The notes below the pieces were generated by a model that was given only the letters and a program-made list of their open reading frames with translations, was not told the origin of the DNA and ran no database searches. From contig JAEEVL010000027.1 in NCBI GenBank assembly GCA_016290875.1, positions 1-38,019 on the forward strand: a DNA stretch of 38,019 bases, written 5' to 3'. Made by a program: the position numbers and the translations under genes. Shown piece after piece: positions 16,615 to 23,601 of the stretch. This DNA comes from Ruminococcus sp. GTDB taxonomy: Bacteria; Bacillota; Clostridia; Oscillospirales; Ruminococcaceae. Within the stretch, counting starts at the first letter, position 1, and every line of letters starts with the position of its first letter.

Positions 16615-16962
16615 ATGTCAGTAAAACGCGGAGAAATCTATTACGCCGATCTCAGTCCCGTTGTAGGCTCTGAGCAAGGCGGTGTAAGACCTGTACTTAT
16701 CGTCCAAAACGACGTAGGAAACAAGCACAGTCCAACAGTCATAGCGGCGGCGATAACCAGTCAGCGTGACAAATCACGCCTGCCGACTCATATCGAAGTG
16801 CAGGCAGACAAGTGCGGACTCGCCAAGGACAGCATAGTCCTTCTCGAGCAGATACGCACCATAGACAAAAAACGGCTGAAGGACAAAATGGGCGAGCTTG
16901 ACCTGCGTTCGATGAACAAGGTCAACACCGCGCTGTCCATCAGCTTCGGACTGGAGATATAA
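16615..16962 (+). CDS. mazF: MazF/PemK (EndoA-type) mRNA interferase
   Basis: This 115-residue toxin of the type II MazEF/NdoA family is a sequence-specific endoribonuclease. The N-terminus [21 protein letters not shown] matches the family closely. The catalytic residues Arg25 (GGVRPVLI) and Thr48 (AAITSQ) are present and the length is normal. An antitoxin gene (mazE/ndoAI) normally sits just upstream, but the 132 bases before this gene contain only hairpins and no ORF. GGGAGAT precedes the ATG. It is 13 bases upstream of spoVAE and probably co-transcribed with it. The antitoxin may be encoded elsewhere. Confidence 0.9.
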   Translation: MSVKRGEIYYADLSPVVGSEQGGVRPVLIVQNDVGNKHSPTVIAAAITSQRDKSRLPTHIEVQADKCGLAKDSIVLLEQIRTIDKKRLKDKMGELDLRSMNKVNTALSISFGLEI

Positions 16963-16975
16963 CAGGAGGAAAGAT

Positions 16976-17338
16976 ATGCTTACAGACGTAATAAAAGCAT
17001 TCATAGCCGGCGGAGCTATCTGCGCCGCAGGACAGATACTCATAGACCGGACAAAGCTCACTCCGGCGCGAATACTGACAGGTTTCGTAGTTTTGGGAGT
17101 CGTGCTCTCAGCAGTGGGCATATACGGACCGTTCGCAGACTTTGCCGGCGCCGGAGCCACCGTGCCGCTGACCGGTTTCGGACATCTTCTTGCAGAGGGA
17201 GTCCGCGAAGCAGTAGACGAAAAAGGTTTCGCAGGAGTGTTCACAGGAGGTATAACCGCAGCAGCCGGAGGTATCACAGCGGCGCTTGCGTTCGGACTGA
17301 CCGCAGCAGCTTGTTTCCGCCAACGCGACAAAGATTGA
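16976..17338 (+). CDS. spoVAE: Stage V sporulation protein AE homologue
   Basis: This 120-residue hydrophobic protein with about four membrane segments resembles SpoVAE(b), a component of the SpoVA channel. In Bacillus that channel moves dipicolinic acid into the developing spore. Recognisable stretches are AFIAGGAICAAGQILID near residues 8-24, the GAGATVPLTGFGHLLAEGV segment near 58-76, and GVFTGGITAAAGGITAALAFG near 87-107. The rest of the spoVA operon (spoVAC, spoVAD) is absent here. It is preceded by AGGAGG and follows mazF closely. A sporulation role is inferred from the family only. Confidence 0.8.
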   Translation: MLTDVIKAFIAGGAICAAGQILIDRTKLTPARILTGFVVLGVVLSAVGIYGPFADFAGAGATVPLTGFGHLLAEGVREAVDEKGFAGVFTGGITAAAGGITAALAFGLTAAACFRQRDKD

Positions 17339-17373
17339 ATCAGCATGGAACATTATTCTATGACATAAATAAC

Positions 17374-17400
17374 AAGGAGCTGCCAAACTGACAGCTCCTT
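17374..17400. terminator. Bidirectional terminator between spoVAE and prepilin gene
   Basis: A 9-bp stem (17374-17382 with 17392-17400) lies between convergent genes. It has T-rich flanks on both strands. Confidence 0.65.
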
Positions 17401-17406
17401 TATTCA

Positions 17407-18048
17407 TCAATATGTAGGATCAGGATAGACACGATACATAGGTTTTCCAGAGCCGCTGTAATTCGCCTTTTTACCCTGCTTGCAGCCGATCCATATCTCG
17501 ATCTGCGACGGTTCATCGGCACGATAGCACACAAACCAGCGATTGAGCGTATCCTCGCTGTCCTTAGGCTCATACTTGGCAGGCACGTTGACCTTGCCTT
17601 TGGAGTTTTCCATCTGAGCATTCAGCTGATACACAAAAGGCTGCTGCTCCTGATCTATATTTACCCATTTGCCGTTTCTGTTCGTGTCGAGCACAGCTAC
17701 AGGCATAAGTGTGTACGGAGTGCCGTCACTGTCGATCTTGTTATAATAAGGATTGCCGCCCCTGATTATGCTCTTGTAGCTCGAACCCTGCTTTGAATAG
17801 AAGGACTCCATAGCATGAGTATATACAGAAGCTCCGCCCCTGGAAGAACTCTTCCACTCGATACGCCTGTTTTCAGTTATTATCTGATTAACATTGTTGT
17901 GTATCTCTTTTGCGGAAGCTATGTCGGAAGTACGCCTTGCTTTTCTGACAAATCCCAGTAAGGACGGGATAAGAAATGCCGCCAGTACACCAATGATAGA
18001 AATGACAACTATCATTTCAATTAATGTAAAACCTTTTTTCTTTAACAC
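17407..18048 (-). CDS. Type IV prepilin-like protein
   Basis: This 213-residue prepilin has a short basic leader VLKKKG, then the processing motif G|FTLIEM with Glu at mature position 5, and the hydrophobic N-terminal helix (IVVISIIGVLAAFLIP). A large beta domain follows. The C-terminal part contains NRWFVCYRADEPSQIEIW and ends PMYRVYPDPTY, which is shared almost motif for motif with the next gene. The GTG at 18048 is chosen because AGGGGTG precedes it and it leaves a normal leader. No prepilin peptidase, ATPase or platform protein is in the window. It has its own promoter (18102-18131). Confidence 0.85.
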   Translation of the reverse strand: MLKKKGFTLIEMIVVISIIGVLAAFLIPSLLGFVRKARRTSDIASAKEIHNNVNQIITENRRIEWKSSSRGGASVYTHAMESFYSKQGSSYKSIIRGGNPYYNKIDSDGTPYTLMPVAVLDTNRNGKWVNIDQEQQPFVYQLNAQMENSKGKVNVPAKYEPKDSEDTLNRWFVCYRADEPSQIEIWIGCKQGKKANYSGSGKPMYRVYPDPTY

Positions 18049-18101
18049 GTCACTCACCCCTTGCTCTATATGCAGACGACTCAACTGGTTGATTTACATA
18101 T

Positions 18102-18131
18102 AGTATATCACGCAAGATGGATGAAGGTCAA
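18102..18131 (-). promoter_or_regulatory. Promoter of prepilin gene 17407-18048
   Basis: On the minus strand TTGACC (18126-18131) and TATACT (18102-18107) are 18 bp apart, 54 bp before the GTG start. Confidence 0.6.
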
Positions 18132-18194
18132 CGAATCACACAAAAAATTTACAATTCGTATACGTTATGCACAAAGCACACGTCTCATTTTTTA

Positions 18195-18782
18195 TCAATA
18201 TGCCGGCTTAGGATAAGTCCTATACATAGGCTCGCCCTTACCCTGACTCTGACTGCCGCCGTTGCCTACCCACAGCTCTATTTCACTGTGATCATCAGAT
18301 CTGTAACAGATAAACCAGCGATTTACAGGCTTAGAAGCATCCTTAGGCTGATACTTTATCGGTATCTTTGTATTAGTGCCGCTATAACCGAGATCTGCAT
18401 TGAGAGCATCGACAAAATCTTTGTATTCCGGCTCGGTTTCCGTCCAGTTCCAGAAAGCGCCGCTGCAGCCTGAACCTCCGTTCATAACAGCAACAACGAT
18501 AAGATCATAATTGTCGCCTGTTACCGGATCTGTCTTATGCCATTGAGGATGCTGAGTTGCCTGAGAATCGTCATAAAACGACTTTTCAGCCTGTTCGTTT
18601 TCACTGAGAAGTGACATGATGTCTTCTGAGATCTTTCTTCCGCTCGACATATCGTGAGTCTTTCTTGCCTTAGCGATATAACCTGTAACAGAGGGTACAA
18701 GTATCGCAGCAAGAACGCCTATGATAGCGATAACGACAATGATCTCGATGAGCGTAAAGCCCTTTAGCCTATTCTTTTTCAT
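18195..18782 (-). CDS. Type IV prepilin-like protein
   Basis: This 195-residue prepilin has the leader MKKNRLKG, then FTLIEIIVV with Glu at +5, and a standard hydrophobic helix to about residue 32. The C-terminal half carries KYQPKD, NRWFICYRSDDHSEIELWVG and PMYRTYPKPAY, the same series of motifs as the neighbouring prepilin, so the two are tandem paralogues. A Gly/Cys-rich loop (GGSGCSG) lies in the middle. AAGGTGG precedes the ATG. It has a separate consensus promoter. Since no assembly genes are nearby, the pilins must rely on a machinery encoded elsewhere. Confidence 0.85.
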   Translation of the reverse strand: MKKNRLKGFTLIEIIVVIAIIGVLAAILVPSVTGYIAKARKTHDMSSGRKISEDIMSLLSENEQAEKSFYDDSQATQHPQWHKTDPVTGDNYDLIVVAVMNGGSGCSGAFWNWTETEPEYKDFVDALNADLGYSGTNTKIPIKYQPKDASKPVNRWFICYRSDDHSEIELWVGNGGSQSQGKGEPMYRTYPKPAY

Positions 18783-18879
18783 AAGATATTCCCCACCTTT
18801 TCAGTTGTTATCAGCTGCACCACCTAACGTGCAGACACCTTATACTGACACTATACTGAAATTATACTTTTTCACCTAC

Positions 18880-18908
18880 ATTATATTATATGAGAAGTGG
18901 ATTGTCAA
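18880..18908 (-). promoter_or_regulatory. Promoter of prepilin gene 18195-18782
   Basis: On the minus strand TTGACA (18903-18908) and TATAAT (18880-18885) are perfect with a 17-bp spacer. The remaining gap to 19,171 contains no gene that I can support. Confidence 0.7.
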
Positions 18909-19171
18909 TAAATCAAAGAGCAGTTTTTTATGAATTTTGTAGTTTTTGTGCCTTGTTTACAATTTGTTATTATTTGAGCGTCCTCCATTATATCTCTATG
19001 TGTAAAACGCTCCGGAATATCTCTGTACAGTTTACTCGCAGTATATTCGCTTTGCCGCAGCAGCTTTTTCGAGCCATTCTAACGCCTATCGTCAGCATTA
19101 ACAAGTAGTACGTGCTTATCAAGAACAATTTTGTCAATTGTCACGTTTTTGATTCTTTCTCATTTTTTTAC

Positions 19172-19200
19172 TTGACTTTTCTTGATTTTTGTAATATAAT
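19172..19200 (+). promoter_or_regulatory. Promoter of the tRNA-Met/tRNA-Glu unit
   Basis: TTGACT (19172-19177) and TATAAT (19195-19200) with a 17-bp spacer lie 33 bp before tRNA-Met. The short GCAGG-TACG-CCTGC hairpin follows the likely start. Confidence 0.75.
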
Positions 19201-19232
19201 AATTAAGTCGCAGGTACGCCTGCAGTAAATTT

Positions 19233-19309
19233 GGCGGCATAGCTCAGTTGGCTAGAGTACTCGGTTCATACCCGATTGGTCGTTGGTTCAAATCCTACTG
19301 CCGCTACCA
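19233..19309 (+). tRNA. tRNA-Met (CAT)
   Basis: A 77-nt cloverleaf: acceptor GGCGGCA pairs with TGCCGCT (first pair G-U), the D-arm contains AGCTCAGTTGG, the anticodon loop is TTCATAC, the T-loop is TTCAAAT, and CCA is encoded. The paired first position argues against initiator tRNA. The anticodon context fits elongator Met better than tRNA-Ile2. Confidence 0.92.
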
Positions 19310-19313
19310 AGAA

Positions 19314-19388
19314 GGCCCGTTGGTCAAGAGGTTAAGACATCGCCCTTTCACGGCGGAATCATGGGTTCAATTCCCGTACGGGTCACCA
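19314..19388 (+). tRNA. tRNA-Glu (TTC), integration target
   Basis: A 75-nt cloverleaf: acceptor GGCCCGT pairs with ACGGGTC, the anticodon is TTC in CTTTCAC, and CCA is encoded. It lies four bases after tRNA-Met. Its last 23 bases (19366-19388) are duplicated at 33750-33772, so its 3' end is the attachment site of the mobile elements. The gene remains intact. Confidence 0.95.
19366..19388. repeat. att core repeat, left copy
   Basis: These 23 bases form the 3' end of tRNA-Glu (T-arm 3' side, acceptor and CCA). They are identical to 33750-33772. The bases immediately outside differ, so the repeat is exactly 23 bp. Confidence 0.9.
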
Positions 19389-19397
19389 ATTTGCAAT

Positions 19398-19429
19398 CCC
19401 ACAGATGGCTTAAAATAGCCGTTTGTGGG
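19398..19429 (+). terminator. Replacement tRNA terminator carried by IME1
   Basis: A 13-bp stem with two G-T wobbles (19398-19410 with 19417-19429, loop TAAAAT) is followed by a long T-rich run. It begins 10 bases after the tRNA-Glu CCA end and would end the tRNA transcript. Confidence 0.75.
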
Positions 19430-19453
19430 TTTTCTCTTTTCTTAAAATTGTGG

Positions 19454-19477
19454 TTTGGCACTTGTTTGGCACTTATT
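19454..19477. repeat. Arm-type repeat, left end of IME1
   Basis: This 24-bp segment contains two TGGCACTT words 11 bp apart. It is identical to 33612-33635 near the right end. It is a likely binding site for the N-terminal domain of the integrase. Confidence 0.6.
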
Positions 19478-19502
19478 ATCTTTTAACTATTAATTTGGGT
19501 AT

Positions 19503-19524
19503 CCGCAGAGCTTTTGCTCTGCGG
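19503..19524. terminator. Stem-loop downstream of int1
   Basis: A 9-bp perfect stem (CCGCAGAGC with GCTCTGCGG, loop TTTT) lies just past the int1 stop. The T-tract is on the plus side. IME2 has a near-identical hairpin at 33890-33911. Confidence 0.5.
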
Positions 19525-19536
19525 TACTTTTTTTGC

Positions 19537-20781
19537 TCATAATGCCAGTGCCTGCTGCTCAGTCTCGGCTTCGGTATCGTCCTCGACAGGACTTTCTTCC
19601 TCTGTGCCTATATCGTTTGTGAAGCTCAGCGCATTGCTTATTGCATCGCAGTTGCGAGCCTTGGCTTCCTGAAACATATGAGAATACAGGTTCAAGGTAG
19701 TTCCTACGACGCTATGTCCCATGTCCGATGATACCGCTACTACGTCTCCGCCTTCAAATATCAGGAGCCTTGCATGGAGATGCCGCAGGGAGTGGATATT
19801 CTTGAACGGCACTCCGATACGCTCACAGTAGCCTTTCAGCCATTCAAACGGTGTCTGCGGATTCATCGGTGCTCCGTTCCATTTGGTGAACAGCCTGTCA
19901 TGGTCTTCCCACTTGGTTCCGAGCTGTGCAGCTTCTGCCTCCTGCTCAGCTTTGAAGTGTTTGAGCAAGTTCATTATAGAGACAGGCATCTTGGACACTC
20001 GCTTTGACTTTCTTGTTTTCGTAGTGTCGGTATAAATGCCCTTCTCAGCAGTATACTGTGATGTGCGGCGGACGTGGATAATGTTGTTCTCAAAGTCGAT
20101 GTCTTTCCATTCCAGTCCCAACATTTCACTGCGGCGGTAACCACTGTATATCGCAAGCAGCAGGTAGACCTGATACTTCATCGGCTCACCTCTCAGGTTC
20201 TCATACAGCTTCTTCACCTCATCAATGGTGTAGATCTGTTTCTCGTCCTGTTCCTGTTTCGGCACATATACTCGTCTGCAAGGGTTGTCCGTCAGCATTC
20301 CCATGCGTATCGCATAGCTGAATACGTCACTGATAAAGCTCAGGTGATGCACTGCCGTTTTCCTCGACAGCGGCTTACCCGTGTTCATATTCTTGCCATT
20401 GACAAGCATATCAGTCACGAACTTCTGAATATCACGAGCCGTTATCTTGTCGAGTCGCTTGTGCCCTATGGCAGGATAGACACGCTTGGTGAGCTGTTTC
20501 ATTCGTGCGTATGAGGTTGGTCTGAGATTGACTTTGGCATATTCCTCAAACCACTGCTCTGCGAATTTCTCGAACTTGACAGCCGATGTTATCTGTCCCC
20601 TCTTGCATTCTTCCTCGAACAGAACAGCCTGACGAGTGAGTTCCTTTTCAATTTGCTTCGGTGTCATACCTGGCTCAGGCTTGTAGCTCTTGAACTGATT
20701 TCGCTGCTTGCCGTCTACACCATAGCCGCATGACACTCTTATCTGGTACGTTCCCTCGGAACGCTTTCTTATTGTCGCCAT
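19537..20781 (-). CDS. int: Tyrosine recombinase/integrase of IME1
   Basis: This 414-residue site-specific recombinase is responsible for integration and excision at the tRNA-Glu site. An N-terminal arm-binding domain (about residues 1-55) and a SAM-like core-binding domain (about 65-170) precede the catalytic domain. The catalytic set is complete: Arg216 (SGYRRSEMLGL), His330 and Arg333 (HSLRH), His356 (DMGHS) and the nucleophile Tyr366 (TLNLYSH). The start MATIRKRSEGTYQIR is chosen by alignment with the second integrase (MAAIRKRKNG) and the preceding GGAGG; a 17-codon extension is open but runs through the promoter hairpin. It is highly similar to the integrase at 33918-35147. The C-terminal tail is acidic and differs from that protein. 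Confidence 0.93.
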   Translation of the reverse strand: MATIRKRSEGTYQIRVSCGYGVDGKQRNQFKSYKPEPGMTPKQIEKELTRQAVLFEEECKRGQITSAVKFEKFAEQWFEEYAKVNLRPTSYARMKQLTKRVYPAIGHKRLDKITARDIQKFVTDMLVNGKNMNTGKPLSRKTAVHHLSFISDVFSYAIRMGMLTDNPCRRVYVPKQEQDEKQIYTIDEVKKLYENLRGEPMKYQVYLLLAIYSGYRRSEMLGLEWKDIDFENNIIHVRRTSQYTAEKGIYTDTTKTRKSKRVSKMPVSIMNLLKHFKAEQEAEAAQLGTKWEDHDRLFTKWNGAPMNPQTPFEWLKGYCERIGVPFKNIHSLRHLHARLLIFEGGDVVAVSSDMGHSVVGTTLNLYSHMFQEAKARNCDAISNALSFTNDIGTEEESPVEDDTEAETEQQALAL

Positions 20782-20810
20782 ATATTTAAAAACCTCCGTT
20801 TCAAAACTAT

Positions 20811-20872
20811 GGCGCATTTCCTCCACCGACATTATACCACAGGTCTGCGGAAATGTCTATCAGAAATGCGCC
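20811..20872. repeat. Inverted repeat enclosing the int1 promoter
   Basis: GGCGCATTTC (20811-20820) and GAAATGCGCC (20863-20872) are perfect inverted copies 42 bp apart. They surround a minus-strand promoter: TAGACA (20854-20859), 17 bp, TATAAT (20831-20836). Read-through RNA from xis could form the hairpin, whereas RNA started at this promoter could not. IME2 has the same arrangement with compensated bases. Confidence 0.65.
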
Positions 20873-20908
20873 GTTCGTGTTATAAATCTACTTTACTGAT
20901 AAAATCGC

Positions 20909-21103
20909 TCACGCTGTTTCTCCGCGGAGGTATCTCAGGAAAAGCTCCTTGTTGATGAGATACTTCTTGCCTGCCATGATGTGCGGTACTTGGTCATTGA
21001 TGCACATCTGACGGACTCTGTACTCGGTCAGCCCTTCCACAAGAGCTGCCGCCTCCTTTATGGTAAGCATAACGATTTTTGTTTCTGTTTTGTTTTCAGC
21101 CAT
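20909..21103 (-). CDS. xis: Excisionase-type helix-turn-helix protein
   Basis: The 64-residue protein has a MerR-like winged helix: TIKEAAALVEGLTEYRVRQMCINDQVPHIMAGKKYLINKELF. This is the pattern of excisionase/DNA-binding domain proteins of Tn916-like elements. It would bend DNA at the element ends and bias recombination to excision. AAGGAG lies nine bases before the ATG. It sits directly upstream of int, as expected. Only the N-terminal ten residues differ notably from the IME2 copy at 35251-35442. Confidence 0.85.
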   Translation of the reverse strand: MAENKTETKIVMLTIKEAAALVEGLTEYRVRQMCINDQVPHIMAGKKYLINKELFLRYLRGETA

Positions 21104-21187
21104 TCAATCATACTCCTTCTATTTGTCTTGTTCATGTTTCCTGTGTGAATTAAAGTGTTCATTTTCATCTTTCCTTTACTAAAAATT

Positions 21188-21215
21188 AAAGGGTACGGTG
21201 CTTGCCGTACCCTTT
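21188..21215 (-). terminator. Terminator after the 92-aa gene (IME1)
   Basis: An 11-bp perfect stem (21188-21198 with 21205-21215) is followed on the minus strand by AATTTTTAG. It separates the mobilization transcript from xis-int. Confidence 0.7.
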
Positions 21216-21231
21216 CCATTTGATTGTTATG

Positions 21232-21510
21232 TTATTTCAGGTTCTCGCTCCTGCCGAACAGCACATCAATTATCAGTTCGGCACAGTCACGAAATCCCTG
21301 TATGTAGCTCTCCGCTACGATTGTCTCAGATAGCATTCCCTGCATATCCGTTATCTCGTTCAGCAGCTTCTTATCGTCAGCCGACAGCCGTTTCTCCAGT
21401 GTGTCGCACATCTCCAGCAGCTCCAGACTTTGCTTTGCGTAGTTGGAGTCCTTCCTCACATCGTGCTGACACGGTATGACGTTTCCGTAGTATAGATCCT
21501 GCAACTTCAT
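21232..21510 (-). CDS. Conserved 92-residue IME protein
   Basis: This is a small mostly helical protein of unknown function. It begins MKLQDLYYGNVIPCQHDVRK and contains a charged helix (ELLEMCDTLEKRLSADDKKLL) and a second helix ending FRDCAELIIDVLFGRSENLK. It resembles the small helical proteins common in clostridial mobile elements. The ATG at 21510 is chosen because AGGAGGTGA lies ten bases before it and because the IME2 copy has the same start and the same 92-residue length. It lies between the relaxase gene and a terminator. Identity between the two copies is very high, higher than for the relaxases. Confidence 0.75.
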   Translation of the reverse strand: MKLQDLYYGNVIPCQHDVRKDSNYAKQSLELLEMCDTLEKRLSADDKKLLNEITDMQGMLSETIVAESYIQGFRDCAELIIDVLFGRSENLK

Positions 21511-21616
21511 CGCCGCGGTCACCTCCTGACCAACAATCATACCACAGCTCGCTGTCGAAGTCCATTCACCAGACCTGACGAAAACCGGCTGTTGAAACAA
21601 AGCACACCTCACAGGA

Positions 21617-22951
21617 CTATCCCATGTGTATTCCAAGTGCTTCCTTCCGCTCTCGTTCCTCTGCGAGTGCCTTGCTGTCAACGTGCTCCCGAGCGTACTC
21701 GGTATCATCAGCTGGCTCGTCCTCAATTATCGAAGCCATAGTTGCAACGCCGCCGACAATGCTATCAATACTGACTGCGAGATCACTATCCACTTGGCTG
21801 CCTTCAATCTTATCTTGTGCTTGTACTCGTCGAGCTCTTTCAGCTTCAAGCCATATTCCTCGTTCAGCTTCCCAGCCTGTGATGACAGGTCCGCTGTTGC
21901 TTTCTCCAGTTGAGCCGTTGCTGTTTCCGACAGTTCCGCTGCCTGATTCAGCAGCTTCTGACAGGTCGCTATGGTATCTCTCTGCTCGGAGCGTACTGTT
22001 TTCAGCACCTGTTCCGTTTCGGCTTTCGTTGATAATATCGACAGTGTTTGCAGTATCTCTAACTGCTCCTGTGCCATTTCCTTGTTGAGTGCTATCAGCG
22101 CTCTCCAGTTGGAATCGAGCACTACCACTGTCGGCTGAGTGTCCGCAGCTGCCGACAATTCCTTGTCGTACATCTGCTGCAATTCTTCTTGTTTCGAATT
22201 CATACTCCATATTCTCCTTTCTATACTTGTCGCCATGAAGCTTGTTGTCACGGCACTTTCTGCCATTGGGACAAGTGTAGGTGATGTATTTGCGGTTGTC
22301 CTCCCACCTGACATTGTAGCCCTGCTGTTTCATCATATAGCAGAACTGCTTTCGTGTCTTTGCTTGTTTCATCACTTGATTGATGACGTTCATCAGCTCC
22401 CACTTGAAGCTCTCACCACGCTTGGCTGACCTGTACTCGCTGTCGGAGAGGAAGTCCTTATTCATTTTCTTCTTGGGAGCATCAAGGACATGAACTCCGT
22501 ACCGCTGACAAATCTCATCGCTGAGCTTCATCAACTCCTCGACACTCTCCTTGTTGGAATGGTACTTCTTCCCGTCCTCGAAGCTGACCGAGTTGAACAC
22601 GAAGTGTGAGTGGATATGCTCTCTGTCGATATGAGTTGCCACTACAACTTCATACTTCCCGAATGCTTTCTCCGCAAGCTCCACCGCTATTTTGTGCGCG
22701 AGCTCGGGTTCAATCTCGTATCCGCTGGGGAAGCTCTGCACCAGATGATAGTACAGACGACCGTCGGGCTTATGATACAAGTTCTTGGTCGCGGTCATTT
22801 CATCGAGCGCAGTCTCGGGCGAGCAGTTGACTCCCGTCACGAAACGCTTGTCCTCTGACACGGTCTTCTCCTTTCTGCTGACGTAGTTGAGGACGTTCTT
22901 CATGCCGCCAGCGGTCTGGGTTTTGTTGTTGATGAAGTGAATGATAGGCAT
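21617..22951 (-). CDS. mobA: MOBP-type relaxase of IME1
   Basis: This 444-residue relaxase nicks oriT and carries the strand into the recipient. The N-terminal domain has Tyr23 (VLNYVSRK) as likely nucleophile and the metal site H107-I-D-R-E-H112-I-H114-S-H116. Residues about 230-250 (YITYTCPNGRKCRDNKLH) resemble the end of the relaxase domain. After this a Ser/Gly/Glu-rich low-complexity stretch overlaps a second gene in another frame (21727-22203). The last 45 residues (EYAREHVDSKALAEERERKE...) are again conserved with IME2. The ATG overlaps the mobC stop (TAATG). The spacer-like middle is probably shaped by the overlapping gene. Confidence 0.9.
   Translation of the reverse strand: MPIIHFINNKTQTAGGMKNVLNYVSRKEKTVSEDKRFVTGVNCSPETALDEMTATKNLYHKPDGRLYYHLVQSFPSGYEIEPELAHKIAVELAEKAFGKYEVVVATHIDREHIHSHFVFNSVSFEDGKKYHSNKESVEELMKLSDEICQRYGVHVLDAPKKKMNKDFLSDSEYRSAKRGESFKWELMNVINQVMKQAKTRKQFCYMMKQQGYNVRWEDNRKYITYTCPNGRKCRDNKLHGDKYRKENMEYEFETRRIAADVRQGIVGSCGHSADSGSARFQLESADSTQQGNGTGAVRDTANTVDIINESRNGTGAENSTLRAERYHSDLSEAAESGSGTVGNSNGSTGESNSGPVITGWEAERGIWLEAERARRVQAQDKIEGSQVDSDLAVSIDSIVGGVATMASIIEDEPADDTEYAREHVDSKALAEERERKEALGIHMG
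21727..22203 (-). CDS. Nested coiled-coil membrane protein inside the relaxase gene
   Basis: This 158-residue reading frame is entirely within the relaxase gene, shifted by one base. It starts MNSKQEELQQMYDKE, with AAGGAG ten bases upstream. It is rich in helical coiled-coil residues (about 20-135) and ends with one membrane helix (about WIVISQSVLIALSAALQLWL). IME2 has the counterpart at 36422-36898, of exactly the same length and in the same relative frame, with shared motifs such as NW-ALI, SQAG-LNE and a C-terminal LWLR. The arrangement recalls MbeB/MobB proteins nested in ColE1 mobA-type genes. Its role is presumably to help the relaxase reach the membrane or coupling protein; this is inference. 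Confidence 0.7.
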   Translation of the reverse strand: MNSKQEELQQMYDKELSAAADTQPTVVVLDSNWRALIALNKEMAQEQLEILQTLSILSTKAETEQVLKTVRSEQRDTIATCQKLLNQAAELSETATAQLEKATADLSSQAGKLNEEYGLKLKELDEYKHKIRLKAAKWIVISQSVLIALSAALQLWLR

Positions 22952-23262
22952 TATCTCACCGCCTTTGCTATGTCGCAGACGGCTGCTGTGACAGCCTTGT
23001 GCTGCTCCAAAAGCTCGTCCAGTCGGACGGAATGAAGCCGTCCCTCATGAGCCAGCATTGCAATCTGATTGAGGTTGCGTCCGATAGCTTTCTGCTGCCT
23101 TGCGACCTCGTCCAGTCCGTCAGCCACGACTATCTTTTTGTCAAACGCCGACCTGAGAACGAAGTCGCTCAGCGACAGCCTGTGACGCTCAGCCTTGTTG
23201 TGTATCCGCTCATACTCGTCATCGGTACAGCGGATAGTGATCGTTCTGTTCCGTTTTCTCAT
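22951..23262 (-). CDS. mobC: MobC-type relaxosome accessory protein
   Basis: The 103-residue protein begins with a ribbon-helix-helix-like segment (TITIRCTDDEYERIHNKAERHRLSLSDFVLRSAF) and continues with the MobC motif RQQKAIGRNLNQIAMLAHEG. It binds oriT and helps the relaxase open the strands. The ATG at 23262 follows AAGGAG. A 34-codon upstream extension runs into the oriT hairpin and is not used. Its stop overlaps the relaxase ATG, so the two are coupled. The IME2 homologue at 37634-37945 has the same length. Confidence 0.9.
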   Translation of the reverse strand: MRKRNRTITIRCTDDEYERIHNKAERHRLSLSDFVLRSAFDKKIVVADGLDEVARQQKAIGRNLNQIAMLAHEGRLHSVRLDELLEQHKAVTAAVCDIAKAVR

Positions 23263-23280
23263 TATATCACTCTCCTTTCT

Positions 23281-23345
23281 TAGTGCGATTTTGATAGGGG
23301 GTTCGGGGTTCTCCCCGACCAGCAAGCGTTCGGCGGACTGCCGAA
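23281..23345. other. Probable oriT of IME1
   Basis: Upstream of mobC lie two hairpins: TCGGGG-TTCT-CCCCGA (23303-23318) and TTCGGC-GGACT-GCCGAA (23329-23345). The flanking TTAGTGCGATTTT (from 23280) resembles the nick region of IncQ/MOBP origins. The first hairpin is conserved with a compensated base pair at the end of the window. The rest of 23263-23601 has no gene; it is GC-rich with short inverted repeats. Confidence 0.6.
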
Positions 23346-23601
23346 TGCGATGCTGGCATTTCATACTTCCGTCGCCTGTAGTACTTCGTCAGCGGTTTTT
23401 TCCTCCTTCGCTGATAATAGCTATGCGGTATCGCCACACTCGCTCCACGTTGCGCGACAATCGCTTTCACCGTCGCAGGTGGGATAACTACCCGATTTGT
23501 GTATCGGCGGCAAATTTGGGCGTTTTTGTGCGTGACAGTAACTCAGCCGTGACAGTAAAACTACCGACACGGATTTCTACTGACACGCCCCGCAGATGAA
23601 G

